A model generated the notes under the pieces. The model searched no databases. It was not told where the DNA came from and saw nothing but the letters and a program-made list of their open reading frames with translations. Positions 17,801-25,698 of a stretch of DNA of 64,000 nt are shown here, piece by piece (within the stretch, counting starts at the first letter, position 1; each line of letters opens with the position of its first letter). Where the stretch lies: positions 8,246,001-8,310,000 of the forward strand of contig NZ_JAMZDZ010000001.1 in NCBI RefSeq assembly GCF_024172085.1. The letters run 5' to 3'. The translations under genes and the position numbers were made by a program. The stretch is from Hamadaea flava (GTDB lineage Bacteria; Actinomycetota; Actinomycetes; Mycobacteriales; Micromonosporaceae).

Positions 17801-20022
17801 TTCGCCCGATCGTCGATGATCAGGTCGTCCCAGAACGCGGCGACGACCCCGTTGGGGTTGCCCAGGCCGGGCAGGATCGTATTGGCGTAGTCGCCCAGCC
17901 GGGGCTCGGCGAAGTTGACCAGCCCGTTGGTCGTCACGTACGCCGTGGTCCGCTCGACGCCGTAAAAGGTCACCGGGAACGGCAGCGCGACGGTGGCGAC
18001 GTCCTCGTCACCCTTCAACGGCAGCCGGTCGTGCGCGTCGACCCAGTCCACCCGGGACGGCGTGCAGGTGTAGCCATACCGGTCGGTGCGATTGGGCAGG
18101 GCGAAGTCCAGCGCCGCGTCGGCGTCCACGGTCAGCGACCGCGACATCGGCGCGTTGCACAGCACCGGTGCGGCCGGGCTCGCCACGACGTCGTACGCCC
18201 CCTCGGCCACCGCAGCGAAGCGGTAGCGGCCCTGGTCGTCGGTGGTCGCCTCGTCCAGCGGCGTACCGGAGACCCGGACGGCGGCCCCGGCCAGTGGGCG
18301 ACCGAGGACGTCGTAGACGCGGCCGGACACCGCGTGCTGCGGTGCGGCGGCCAGCGCGAAGTCCCGGCGGCTCTGCGTGTTGGCGGTGACGGCGACGCCG
18401 GTCGCCTGCGCGTCGGCGCGGCCGTAGAGATGCGCGGTCACGGTGTACTCGCCGACCGGCAGGTAGATCTGATACGAGCCGTCGGCCAGTGTCCGCACCG
18501 AACGCGTGGTGTCGCTGGAGGTCGCGGTGACCGTGACGCCCGGCAGCGGATCGCCCGAAGCCGGGTCGGTGACCGTGCCGGTCGCCGAGCCGACCTCACC
18601 GCGCGGCGCGGCGCCGACCGCGGCGTACGCGTCGAGGCGGCCCTCGCCGAACACGTTGTTCTTGGCGGCGGTGCCGCCGCAGGTGAGGTTGGCCGTGTCG
18701 ACTGCGGTCGAGTCGAGCAGTTCGGTGGTCCGCGTGAGGTCGCCGACCAGTGACGGCGCGGCCGACCACAACAGCGCGATCGTGCCAGCGACGTGGGGTG
18801 CGGCCATCGAGGTGCCGTTCATCGCGGTGTAGCCGTCACCCGGGTACGCCGAGCGGATGTTGGAACCTGGCGCGGCGATGTTCGGCTTGGCCAGCCCGGC
18901 GACCGACGGCCCCCGGCTGGAGAAGCTGGAGATCGTGTTGGCGGAGGTGAACGACCCGACGGCGTACGCGTCCGCGTTGTCGCCCGGCGAGTTCGCGGTG
19001 CCACAAGCCGGGCCACTGTTGCCGGCGGAGAAGACGGGAAAGATCCCGGCCGCCCGCCACGCGGCGATCATGTCGGCGTACCAGAGGTCGTTCTGCCCAC
19101 CGCCCCACGAGTTGTTGACGATGTTCGGGGCGAGATCGGGCCGGGGGTTCGCCCCGGTGCTGTCGGTCGGCGCGAGGATCCACTGACCCGCCAGCAGCAG
19201 CGACGACTCCGAGCACGAGTCGGTCTCGCAGCCCTTCGCGGCGATCCACTTCGCACCGGGCGCGACGCCGATGCCGCCCGCGCCGACCATCGTGCCCATC
19301 GTGTGCGTACCGTGGCCGGCGTTGTCGCACGGCGCGGCGGTCGGGCAGATCCCGGCCGGGTCGTACCAGTTGTAGTCGTGCGAATAACGGCCCGCGCCCA
19401 GTGTTCCCCGGTACGCGGCCGCCAGCGCCGGGTGGTCGAACTGCACCCCGGAGTCGATGTTCGCCACGACCACGCCTTCGCCGGTCGTGCCGTACTCGCT
19501 CCACACCTGCGGGGCGCGGATGCGGTCGATGCCCCACTCCACGGCCTGCGTACTCGCGGTCGCGTCGACGGCGGCGGTGTCGGGAAGCTGGAACACCTTC
19601 TCGACGGTGATCGCCTCGACATCGGATCTAGCCGCGATCGCCGCCAGGACGGCCGCGTCGCCGGTGACCCGGACCTCGTCGGCGATCCAGAACGACGTGT
19701 ACTTCGCCTTCGCCTTGTCCAACTGCTCACGCAGCCCGCGCTGGCTGTTTTCGGCGTGCTCCGTCAGCGCCCGGTACGCCGCCTTCGCCTTGCCGGCGTG
19801 CGTACGCTGCTTATTCGCGTCGGACAGATCAACGGAACCCTTGAGGCGTACCAAGAAGGTGGCCTGGCCGGCGGCGGCGAGATCGGCTCGGACGGCCGGG
19901 TCGACGGTGGCAGTCGAGGCGGCGGCGGTCGCGGCGACGGGCGCCGACGCTACGGCCCCGACCGTCGTCAGCAAGGCCACAGCGACCGGCAGACTCAGCC
20001 GCCGCAGAAGCTTTCGTGACAT
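14806..20022 (-). CDS. Very large secreted S8 (subtilisin-family) serine protease
   Basis: This 1738-residue protein has a Sec signal (to about residue 35) and an I9-like propeptide (about 50-145). The S8 catalytic domain has Asp190 (VVANIDSGVQ), His237 (GHGTHTMGT) and Ser405 (NGTSMAAPH), so it should be active. Two carboxypeptidase-regulatory-like beta domains follow (about 480-650), then a segment resembling the nidogen-like/jelly-roll style insert. The remaining ~850 residues contain FG-GAP/VCBS-like repeats (DVTGDGIPEVAF, DVNGDGVTDLVVGG, DVTGDGVPEVVV, DLTGDGVDEIIG), likely a calcium-binding propeller. It probably digests extracellular protein. The start has AAGGGA upstream. A divergent-looking regulator gene lies directly upstream in the same direction. 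Confidence 0.93.
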   Translation of the reverse strand: MSRKLLRRLSLPVAVALLTTVGAVASAPVAATAAASTATVDPAVRADLAAAGQATFLVRLKGSVDLSDANKQRTHAGKAKAAYRALTEHAENSQRGLREQLDKAKAKYTSFWIADEVRVTGDAAVLAAIAARSDVEAITVEKVFQLPDTAAVDATASTQAVEWGIDRIRAPQVWSEYGTTGEGVVVANIDSGVQFDHPALAAAYRGTLGAGRYSHDYNWYDPAGICPTAAPCDNAGHGTHTMGTMVGAGGIGVAPGAKWIAAKGCETDSCSESSLLLAGQWILAPTDSTGANPRPDLAPNIVNNSWGGGQNDLWYADMIAAWRAAGIFPVFSAGNSGPACGTANSPGDNADAYAVGSFTSANTISSFSSRGPSVAGLAKPNIAAPGSNIRSAYPGDGYTAMNGTSMAAPHVAGTIALLWSAAPSLVGDLTRTTELLDSTAVDTANLTCGGTAAKNNVFGEGRLDAYAAVGAAPRGEVGSATGTVTDPASGDPLPGVTVTATSSDTTRSVRTLADGSYQIYLPVGEYTVTAHLYGRADAQATGVAVTANTQSRRDFALAAAPQHAVSGRVYDVLGRPLAGAAVRVSGTPLDEATTDDQGRYRFAAVAEGAYDVVASPAAPVLCNAPMSRSLTVDADAALDFALPNRTDRYGYTCTPSRVDWVDAHDRLPLKGDEDVATVALPFPVTFYGVERTTAYVTTNGLVNFAEPRLGDYANTILPGLGNPNGVVAAFWDDLIIDDRAKVQTALLGRTGDRRFVVEWDDALLASDGRTRISAEAVFAENGDITLQYRQLGGNAAARGGGATIGLENVAGTDGLRYAYNEVVLERDQAITFTAPLGVTSAKDATDPTGPSEAQTAQAARRLDAAETTADTDATAAATTTGMKATGLVETVRGVTATSALPGGDLLVVHSGGSVARMTAAGDTVWRRGTTSLHTDWQVSPVRPWQIEPYSARIYLGYGPLSTLEPQSYAVGDVTGDGIPEVAFLAEVGASPYRPFTKPGSALNTGTFLTVLNGQTGATQWSTLLPAAYQVAIADGTLVATVIAGSNTQTPAAQQTELHGWRFTPGMTVDREWTVSTGSRTAVFTTLDAAGPGQVAAGWIESYRNATVVSHTLLVDSVSGAVRWDVTNPAYARFLRADPSRSRLVALEQRIGLDGVTVASGRYDLVTYDLATGARTLRSSRVNALPTNLVVADVAGSAAPEYVVNETFFDGTMFVNTTQTRALDGTDGSSEIWARTVKRTGSAGDGPISLGLTTSGRTVVAGQWEPRGLGTSANRTGDRVTSVVAMDGPNGTVRWSTTGDVGQPLVMTAQAGEVVAIAQNQTLYRYSAGGGQVTQATPLMGDLVTAVPADVNGDGVTDLVVGGESRGVFALDGASLGTSAAAAENPVVLWRQVTAGPVHQLQLADVTGDGVPEVVVAATDAAQVLDPRSGRVRTTIAGDYVWTVTAADLDGKAGAELVVPTDALRAYSSSGKRLWTQRPADGVRLSNAVVADGAVLASYNTVGGIDLSAPAVGGIAVDGDSGNVRWTVTPSAVDGRTIRGAQLWQGVAAAPTLTLSEGRSVAFTWLTAPAGAVTGPTQVDLMDARNGSVVQTFTDGGTFTHHAYASGPAGLLQIRSAAFTLVTPDGTVYHRNQLPVPYSGGFARGVGGQSLVVTGNEAGVTVWDASVLTGPANYPATLASDSTYMTGNVVIADLTGDGVDEIIGLNQDMIGLDSVTEMSGGGLYQAGNEPHGMVVYALS

Positions 20023-20117
20023 GAGGAGTGTCCCTTCCCGCCGCGGGGGGTTCGCGGCATGATGGGACTATTCGCCCTCGGCGGCAAGATCCGCTAGAGC
20101 TATGGATGGCCGATCCC

Positions 20118-20134
20118 CGTCAATGACCGGAGTC
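20118..20134 (-). promoter_or_regulatory. Shared upstream motif, copy 1
   Basis: On the minus strand this reads GACTCCGGTCATTGACG, about 96 bp upstream of the subtilase start. A nearly identical sequence lies at 22318-22335, about 87 bp upstream of another minus-strand gene. It contains TTGACG, which could be a -35 box or part of an operator. Confidence 0.35.
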
Positions 20135-20156
20135 GGCCAGTTCCCTGATAGGACGG

Positions 20157-21128
20157 TCAGACCCAGCCCCGTCGACTGGCTTGAATGCCCGCCTGGAACC
20201 GGCTCGTCGCACCCAGCCGCTCCAGCAGGCGCGTGATCCGACGGCCGAGCGTACGCGCGCTGACGCCGAGCTGCCGGGCCATCGCCTCATCCTTGAGCCC
20301 CGAGCCGAGCAGCGTCAGCAGCGCGCGATCGACCTCGTCCAGATCGTCGGGCAGCCCCGGGGTGTCCGGCCGCAACGGCGCGGCCCGCTCCCACAGCGAC
20401 TCGAACAACGCCGCCAACGCGGAGGAGAGCAGCGACGGATGCACCACGATGACGCTGCGGATCCGGCCCTCCCGCACCGACAACGGCAGCAACGCGCGTA
20501 CGCCGTCGACCACGATCAGCTTCAACGGCACGTCGGCCAGCGTCCGCGCCTGCTCGCCCGACCGGATTGCCGCCATGATCACGTCATACCGTCCGGGCAA
20601 CTCCAACGCGGCCGTCGCATAGATGGCCCGATTACGGATGTTGCGATCGAACAGCGACTGCTCCGCCTTCGCCGACGCGGAATGATCCACATACGGCGGC
20701 GCGTCCAGCACCGCGACCTCACGGGTCGCCGACCCCACCAACTCCATCATCATGTCGACGGCTGCCCGCTCGCCGTCCACCACCTCGGCCAGCCGGCTCG
20801 GCTCGCTGCGGGTGATGCCTTCGGCGTACTCGACGGCCAATGCGGACGCGGCCTGCAGCACCTGCTCCAGCGCCTCCTGCCGGCCCCGGACCAACGCCGC
20901 GATCCCGACCTTGGGATCCCGCGCCCGATGACCGCCCTCGCCCCGCTCGACCAGCTCGGCCTGAATCAGCTCACCCACCAGGTCGGCCAGCCGAGCCCCG
21001 GGCAGTCCGACCTCCTCGGCCAACCCGGTGTCCACCGGGCGACCCGGCGAGCGCAGCATCGCGCGATAGACGCGTACGGCGGCCGCGGAGACACCGACGG
21101 CGTCGAGGGGCCCGTCAGGGGTGATCAT
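20157..21128 (-). CDS. TrmB-like/LuxR-type HTH transcriptional regulator
   Basis: This 323-residue protein begins with a TrmB-like winged helix (residues about 10-65), followed by a central domain of unknown ligand. It ends in a LuxR-type HTH (DEVDRALLTLLGSGLKDEAMARQLGVSARTLGRRI). No receiver domain is visible, so it is not a classical response regulator. Such proteins often lie next to subtilase genes in actinobacteria. Here it lies 134 bp upstream of the protease gene in the same direction, suggesting that it controls the protease (inference). The start may be leaderless: TAGCCT ends 6 nt before the ATG. Confidence 0.85.
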   Translation of the reverse strand: MITPDGPLDAVGVSAAAVRVYRAMLRSPGRPVDTGLAEEVGLPGARLADLVGELIQAELVERGEGGHRARDPKVGIAALVRGRQEALEQVLQAASALAVEYAEGITRSEPSRLAEVVDGERAAVDMMMELVGSATREVAVLDAPPYVDHSASAKAEQSLFDRNIRNRAIYATAALELPGRYDVIMAAIRSGEQARTLADVPLKLIVVDGVRALLPLSVREGRIRSVIVVHPSLLSSALAALFESLWERAAPLRPDTPGLPDDLDEVDRALLTLLGSGLKDEAMARQLGVSARTLGRRITRLLERLGATSRFQAGIQASRRGWV

Positions 21129-21212
21129 CGCGACAGGCTAGCGGCTGAGTGCCGTCCGCGTGGGCCGCGATCCTGCATACTGATGCACGTCGACCGGCGA
21201 GGAGAACGACCG

Positions 21213-21581
21213 ATGCATGTGCTGTACGCCGAATCGACGGGCGAGATCGAGCTGTCCGGCACGGCCGCGGACCTGTCGCGGCTGGCGCGGCGACTGCGAG
21301 GGCGGGAGCCGATTCTTCTCGATCGGCGGGACGATCCGGCTCCGTATGACCGGGCGCTGTCGGTCGTGACCGTCACCTTGACCAGCGGGGCCGTCCATGT
21401 CTCGGTGGACGGTGACACTCTGCGGCTTGAGGGCGGCGGGCGGGCCTTGGAACTCCTGGCCGCGAACATCGAAAGCGTCGCCGATGCCGACGACTCGGCG
21501 TATCACCTGCACATCGAGTACCCCGGAGATGAGTATGTGGCACCTACGTCCCGGCCACTGGTGGTGGCGCTCAGGTCGTGA
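21213..21581 (+). CDS. Small protein of unknown function, possibly Imm32-like
   Basis: This 122-residue soluble protein starts at ATG with GAGGAG upstream. It has an alternating beta/alpha pattern beginning HVLYAESTGEIELSGTAADL and ending YPGDEYVAPTSRPLVVALR. The general layout recalls the Imm32 family of small immunity-like proteins, but I cannot confirm this. No toxin gene is visible next to it. It is divergent from the TrmB/LuxR-like regulator. Confidence 0.7.
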   Translation: MHVLYAESTGEIELSGTAADLSRLARRLRGREPILLDRRDDPAPYDRALSVVTVTLTSGAVHVSVDGDTLRLEGGGRALELLAANIESVADADDSAYHLHIEYPGDEYVAPTSRPLVVALRS

Positions 21582-21616
21582 CGTCGTGACCTGAGCGCCC
21601 TCGGGGCTGAACTCGG

Positions 21617-22231
21617 TTAGCGGGGGGCCCAGACGGTCGCGTCGATTTTCGCCTCGCCGCCCGTCACGCTGACGAACTTGATCAGCACGATGTACCCCGA
21701 GTCGCCGGTACGCATGCAGAACCGCGCGCCCTTGAAATAGGCCGGCGAATTGGCGGACACGCCTTTGCCCTCCCGGGTCACCAGGTCTGCGCAGTCGGCG
21801 GCCGACGGATCGGCGGAGCCGGCCCACTTCGCGATCATGGAACCGCCGGCGGAGGAGATCTTGCCCCCGGCGTCGTAGGTGTCCATGCCGCCGTATTCCG
21901 GCTTGATGACCGGTGGCTGCTCGTCGAAGTCGATCCCGTAGTTGGAGAACAGCAGCGTGTCGTGCCACAGCACATCGTCGGCGCCACCGGCCGGCGCGCT
22001 CGGGCTCGGCGCGGGCTTCGGCGACGTGGCCACCTGGTTCGCGGATGTCGAGGTATCGGCGGCGGCAGCGGGGGAGTCGTCCTTGTCGGACCCGGCGACC
22101 TGGTAAAGGAACGCGCCGACGGCGACGAGTGCGGTCAGCAGACCGGAGATTGCGGTGAGCAGGCCGGGCAGCGACGTCCAGAAGGACGAGCCTTTGGCCG
22201 ACTCCGGCGACGACGTGGGTTCAACGCTCAC
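21617..22231 (-). CDS. Membrane-anchored extracytoplasmic protein of unknown function
   Basis: This 204-residue protein has a short cytoplasmic N-terminus, one membrane span (about residues 24-45), an Ala/Ser/Pro-rich linker (52-83) and a globular outer domain. That domain holds two cysteines (about residues 148 and 172), which may form a disulfide. No family is recognised. It is convergent with the small gene at 21213-21581, with 35 bp between their stops. Confidence 0.7.
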   Translation of the reverse strand: MSVEPTSSPESAKGSSFWTSLPGLLTAISGLLTALVAVGAFLYQVAGSDKDDSPAAAADTSTSANQVATSPKPAPSPSAPAGGADDVLWHDTLLFSNYGIDFDEQPPVIKPEYGGMDTYDAGGKISSAGGSMIAKWAGSADPSAADCADLVTREGKGVSANSPAYFKGARFCMRTGDSGYIVLIKFVSVTGGEAKIDATVWAPR

Positions 22232-22317
22232 GAGCTTCGGACTCCCAGGACACGGCGATGTGAAAGCGATACTGGTCTAGGCCGAATGCGGGCGGCCCCG
22301 GGTGATTCTGCCATGGT

Positions 22318-22335
22318 CGTCAATGACCGCGAGTC
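22318..22335 (-). promoter_or_regulatory. Shared upstream motif, copy 2
   Basis: On the minus strand this reads GACTCGCGGTCATTGACG, the same as 20118-20134 apart from one inserted base. It lies about 87 bp upstream of the gene at 21617-22231 and overlaps the hairpin at 22325-22361. Confidence 0.35.
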
Positions 22336-22361
22336 CGGGTCCGATCCGGACTTTCGCGGTC
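22325..22361 (-). terminator. Hairpin terminator downstream of the secreted protein gene
   Basis: GACCGCGA-GTCCGG, a 7-base loop, then CCGGAC-TT-TCGCGGTC gives a 14-bp stem with a 2-base bulge. It lies 49 bp beyond the stop of the gene at 22410-22961 on the minus strand. No T run follows. Confidence 0.6.
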
Positions 22362-22409
22362 GCCAGAAGCCGTGCGGCGGGACCGCTCCCGGCCCCGCCG
22401 CGTACCCGG

Positions 22410-22961
22410 TCAGTATTCGATCGGGCAGATCCGCACACCCGGACACGGGTCGTTGGGATCCGGGTCGGGGTCGCTGACCGGCGGTGCGGTGTCGAAGAAC
22501 AGCCGGAAGTGTGCCTGGCCGCGTACCTCACCGTCGTGGTTGCCCTTCACGTAGTTCGCCTTGTACGTGAAGACCTCACCGGGTCCGGCGGAGACGCTGA
22601 AGGACTTCTGGTTGGAGACACAGTTGCCGCTGGCCGTCGAGCTCTCATTGGAGCCGACGTAGCCGTTGTCCGGCCGGAAGGCCTCCCACCGGGGCGTGGT
22701 GCTGGGCTCTATGCCGTTGCCGCCGAGCTGGAAGGTGTAGCTCGTGTTGTAGTAGAGGTGGAAGTCGTAGGTTCCGCCATCCACCGGGTCGTACTCCGTC
22801 TTCACGTACAGCGAGCCGTAGTAGATGAAGTAGACGTGGGCGTCGGTCTGACAGGACGCGGCGTACGCGGCCGGCGGCGCGGCTACGAGACCGACGGTGG
22901 CGGCCGTCAGCCCCATGATGAGCGCCGCCACGCGGGCGACCAGTCGTCGGTGCAGCTTCAT
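22410..22961 (-). CDS. Small secreted protein of unknown function
   Basis: This 183-residue protein has a clear Sec signal (KLHRRLVARVAAL to AAYAASC) and a beta-rich body with YFIYYGSLYVKTEYDP and YNTSYTFQLGG. The C-terminus is an Asp/Pro tail with two cysteines (DPDPDPNDPCPGVRICPIEY). Four cysteines in the mature part suggest disulfides. No family is recognised. It lies downstream of the large LuxR regulator in the same direction, 193 bp away, which may link them (inference). Confidence 0.7.
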   Translation of the reverse strand: MKLHRRLVARVAALIMGLTAATVGLVAAPPAAYAASCQTDAHVYFIYYGSLYVKTEYDPVDGGTYDFHLYYNTSYTFQLGGNGIEPSTTPRWEAFRPDNGYVGSNESSTASGNCVSNQKSFSVSAGPGEVFTYKANYVKGNHDGEVRGQAHFRLFFDTAPPVSDPDPDPNDPCPGVRICPIEY

Positions 22962-23154
22962 GGACCCTCCAGGTGGTCATGCCCCACCTTGTGCGGCGGG
23001 ACTGGCCTCGACGCTAGGAGCGCCTCCGGAAGCGAGGTAGATGAATGCAGCTAACCGCCGGGCAGGCGATCTTTCGCCTTGCCGATGTCGAAATCGGCCC
23101 CTGACGACACCACCAGGGCGAAAGTCGCGCCGAGGCCACCGTGGATCAGCGAGG

Positions 23155-25629
23155 TCAGCGCAGCAGGCGGCGCAGGTCGGCGCGGCCGCGGATGCCGAGC
23201 TTCTGGTACGCCCGAGCCAGGTTGTTGTTCACCGTCGGCACCGCCAGCCCGAGCTGGGCGGCGATGGCGACGCTGGTGTGCTCGGCCGCGAGCAGCAGCA
23301 CCTGCCGTTCGCGGAAGGTGAGCAGGGAAGTGTTCTCCCCGGCGCGCATGAGCGGCGTCTTCGCCTCCGCGAGGCCCGAACGCGCAGCCTCGAGCAGGCC
23401 GGATCCGGCGGCCTGGGCGAGGTCGGATTCGGCCCACCGCTGACGCCTCCGGTGCCGTCGAGCCGCCGTACGCCACAGCTCAGCGGCATGCAGGTCGTAG
23501 CCGCGTCGGGCCAGCGACCGCGCCGCCTGTTCGAGGCGGTCCGCCGCGTCGGGGTCGGCCAACGCGGCGGCAGCGCGATCCAACAAGCCCACCAACCCGC
23601 CAACAGGTGAGCCCCGGCCGGCGGGCGGCGGAGTGTGTACGCCGAGCCGAGCGAGGTCGTAGCGAGCGAGCGCGGCGACGATCGGCATACCGGCCCTGTC
23701 GGCGAGGTCGTGCGATCGCCGGGTGGCTTCGACGGCGGCGGCCAGGTCGCCGGTGGCGTACTCGACCCAGGCGCGCCAGCCTTCGATCCAGGGTTCGAAG
23801 ACCTGATCGCTCGGGTGCGCCCGCTCGTCGGCGGCTGCCATGAGGTCCGCTGCCGCGGAGCGTCCGGCGAGGGCGGCGGCTGCGGCGCGGGCGGCCCGGA
23901 TCGTGCGGCTCAGGCGGAAGGTGTCGTCGACGTCGAACCCGGCTTGCGCCTCGGCGAGCAGGCGTTCGGCCGTCTCGTGATGGCCGCGGGCGAGGGCGGC
24001 CAGGCCGGCGTACAAGGCCCAGCCGCAGACCATCATCGCGGCTCCGCCGTCGAGCGCGGTCCGGTAGCCCGCCAGGGCGAGCTTTTCGGCGGCGCGGGGC
24101 CGCCCACTGGCCAAGTACGCCAGGCACAGTCCGGTGTCGATCTCCACTTGCGCCCAGGGCAGTCGTCCGGTGTGGTCGGTGATCCGCTGGGCAGCCGTCG
24201 CGTACGCCTGTCGTGCGGTAGGCAGCCGCCCGAGGAATCCGTTGGCCGCCGTCGCCGCTGCTCCGGCCCAGGCCGTCGCCTTCGGCTCGGCGGCCGGGTC
24301 GCCGAGCACACCGGCCGCCCAGTACGCCGCCTCACCGCAGCGCCCATCGAAGAACAGCAGCCACGATCGGGAACCACGGGCGAGCGGCTCGCCGCCAGCA
24401 GAGTCCAAGGTATGCAGTGCCTGGGTCAGATCCCCGTCACCCCAATACATCGTCTCGGCTCGGGTGACCGTCCACTCCGTACGATCGCCGTCGGGCGGGT
24501 TGACCAGCAATGTCTTCGCCTCGTCGAGGCGACCCCGATAGACGGCGATCTCGGCGAGCAGGCGGTCGGCTTCGGCTCCCGGATCGACGTCCCGGACCGC
24601 GCGCGCCAGCCGCTCCGCGAGCTGCAGATCCGCATGCCCGATCGCCAGTCGCGCCCCTGTGCGTACCAGTTGGGGCTGGGTTATGTGTCCACCTTCGACC
24701 TGCCACAGGGCCGCGAGGAGCGCGTCGCCGTGCCGGCGCAGCGGCGAGGCCAGCAGCGCGCCCGCGAGCCGGCGGTAGGTCCGCGTCGCGCGCGACACTG
24801 TCTGGCCCGCACGCAGCACCTCGCCGTAGAGCGGGTGTCCAAGACGGACGACGCGCCGCGAGCCGGAGCGCTCCACAATGATCAGTCCACTGTCCTCGGC
24901 GTCGCTGATCGCGTCGACCCCCACCAACCGCTCCAGCAGGCCGAACGAGAGCGGCTCGCCACACGCCACGAACTCGATCGTGTTCCGTCCGGCCTCGCGC
25001 AGCCCAGCCAGCCGCGCGGTCACCAGGTCCGCGAGCCCGCCCGGCCGCGCACCGTGCAACAACTCCCGCAGGGCCAGCGGGTTTCCGCCGGCCAGTCGAT
25101 GCAACCGGCGCCGCGTCTTCACTGGTACGCGGACAGCACTCGCATGATCGATCAGGTGGTCGACGGCGTCCTCCGGCAACGGCGGCAGCTCGACGACCTC
25201 GCCGATCAGCGGGGCGAGCGCGTCCGGGAGCGCCTCCCCGGACCGCGCGGTGAGCACGAGCCGAGCCAGCCCCGCCCGGCTCAGATGGGCCAGCAGCGCG
25301 GCCGACGCCTCGTCCAGCACGGGCGCGTCGTCGACGCCGATGACGGCCGATTCCCGCCGGAACCTTTGTTCCGCCGCACGCAGAACGTGCGTCCGATCAG
25401 CGAGTACGGCGTCGGGCGGGATGAGCGGCAACACCGCAGCCAGCGGAATCGCCGCCGCCGCTCTCGTCGCCGTCACCCAGTACGCCGCCCCGTCCACACC
25501 GGACACGCACTCCCAAGCAAGCCGGGACTTCCCCTGCCCGGGCGGTCCTGTGATCAATACCGTCACCCGTTGGCCGAGCGCCTGCCCGACGCTCACCACC
25601 TCGGCGTCCCGACCGTGAAACGGCCACAT
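23155..25629 (-). CDS. Large ATP-binding LuxR-family (LAL-like) regulator
   Basis: This 824-residue protein has an N-terminal AAA/NTPase domain with a Walker A motif GPPGQGKS near residue 33. A Walker-B-like segment VIGVDDAPVLDEAS follows. The long middle part is alanine-rich helical, tetratricopeptide-like repeats, and the C-terminus is a LuxR HTH (LTFRERQVLLLAAEHTSVAIAAQL). Family members act as pathway-specific activators, often of sugar or secondary-metabolite genes. There is no biosynthetic cluster here. The target is not evident; nearby minus-strand secreted-protein genes are candidates. Confidence 0.92.
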   Translation of the reverse strand: MWPFHGRDAEVVSVGQALGQRVTVLITGPPGQGKSRLAWECVSGVDGAAYWVTATRAAAAIPLAAVLPLIPPDAVLADRTHVLRAAEQRFRRESAVIGVDDAPVLDEASAALLAHLSRAGLARLVLTARSGEALPDALAPLIGEVVELPPLPEDAVDHLIDHASAVRVPVKTRRRLHRLAGGNPLALRELLHGARPGGLADLVTARLAGLREAGRNTIEFVACGEPLSFGLLERLVGVDAISDAEDSGLIIVERSGSRRVVRLGHPLYGEVLRAGQTVSRATRTYRRLAGALLASPLRRHGDALLAALWQVEGGHITQPQLVRTGARLAIGHADLQLAERLARAVRDVDPGAEADRLLAEIAVYRGRLDEAKTLLVNPPDGDRTEWTVTRAETMYWGDGDLTQALHTLDSAGGEPLARGSRSWLLFFDGRCGEAAYWAAGVLGDPAAEPKATAWAGAAATAANGFLGRLPTARQAYATAAQRITDHTGRLPWAQVEIDTGLCLAYLASGRPRAAEKLALAGYRTALDGGAAMMVCGWALYAGLAALARGHHETAERLLAEAQAGFDVDDTFRLSRTIRAARAAAAALAGRSAAADLMAAADERAHPSDQVFEPWIEGWRAWVEYATGDLAAAVEATRRSHDLADRAGMPIVAALARYDLARLGVHTPPPAGRGSPVGGLVGLLDRAAAALADPDAADRLEQAARSLARRGYDLHAAELWRTAARRHRRRQRWAESDLAQAAGSGLLEAARSGLAEAKTPLMRAGENTSLLTFRERQVLLLAAEHTSVAIAAQLGLAVPTVNNNLARAYQKLGIRGRADLRRLLR

Positions 25630-25698
25630 CCCGGCTCCTCCCGTCGTCAGGAGGAATTCGTCGCCCGGCGTACGCCGGATGGGACTGCCACCTGAGTG

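Noticed and set aside
20181-21212. N-terminal extension of the small gene at 21213
   Set aside because: It is antisense to the TrmB/LuxR-like regulator; a good ribosome site supports the internal ATG.
20157-25629. Secondary-metabolite cluster linked to the LuxR-type regulators
   Set aside because: No synthase, synthetase or tailoring gene is present in the flanks.
23635-25695. 686-codon plus-strand open frame
   Set aside because: It is the antisense of the large ATP-binding regulator with biased Arg/Gly/Gln composition.
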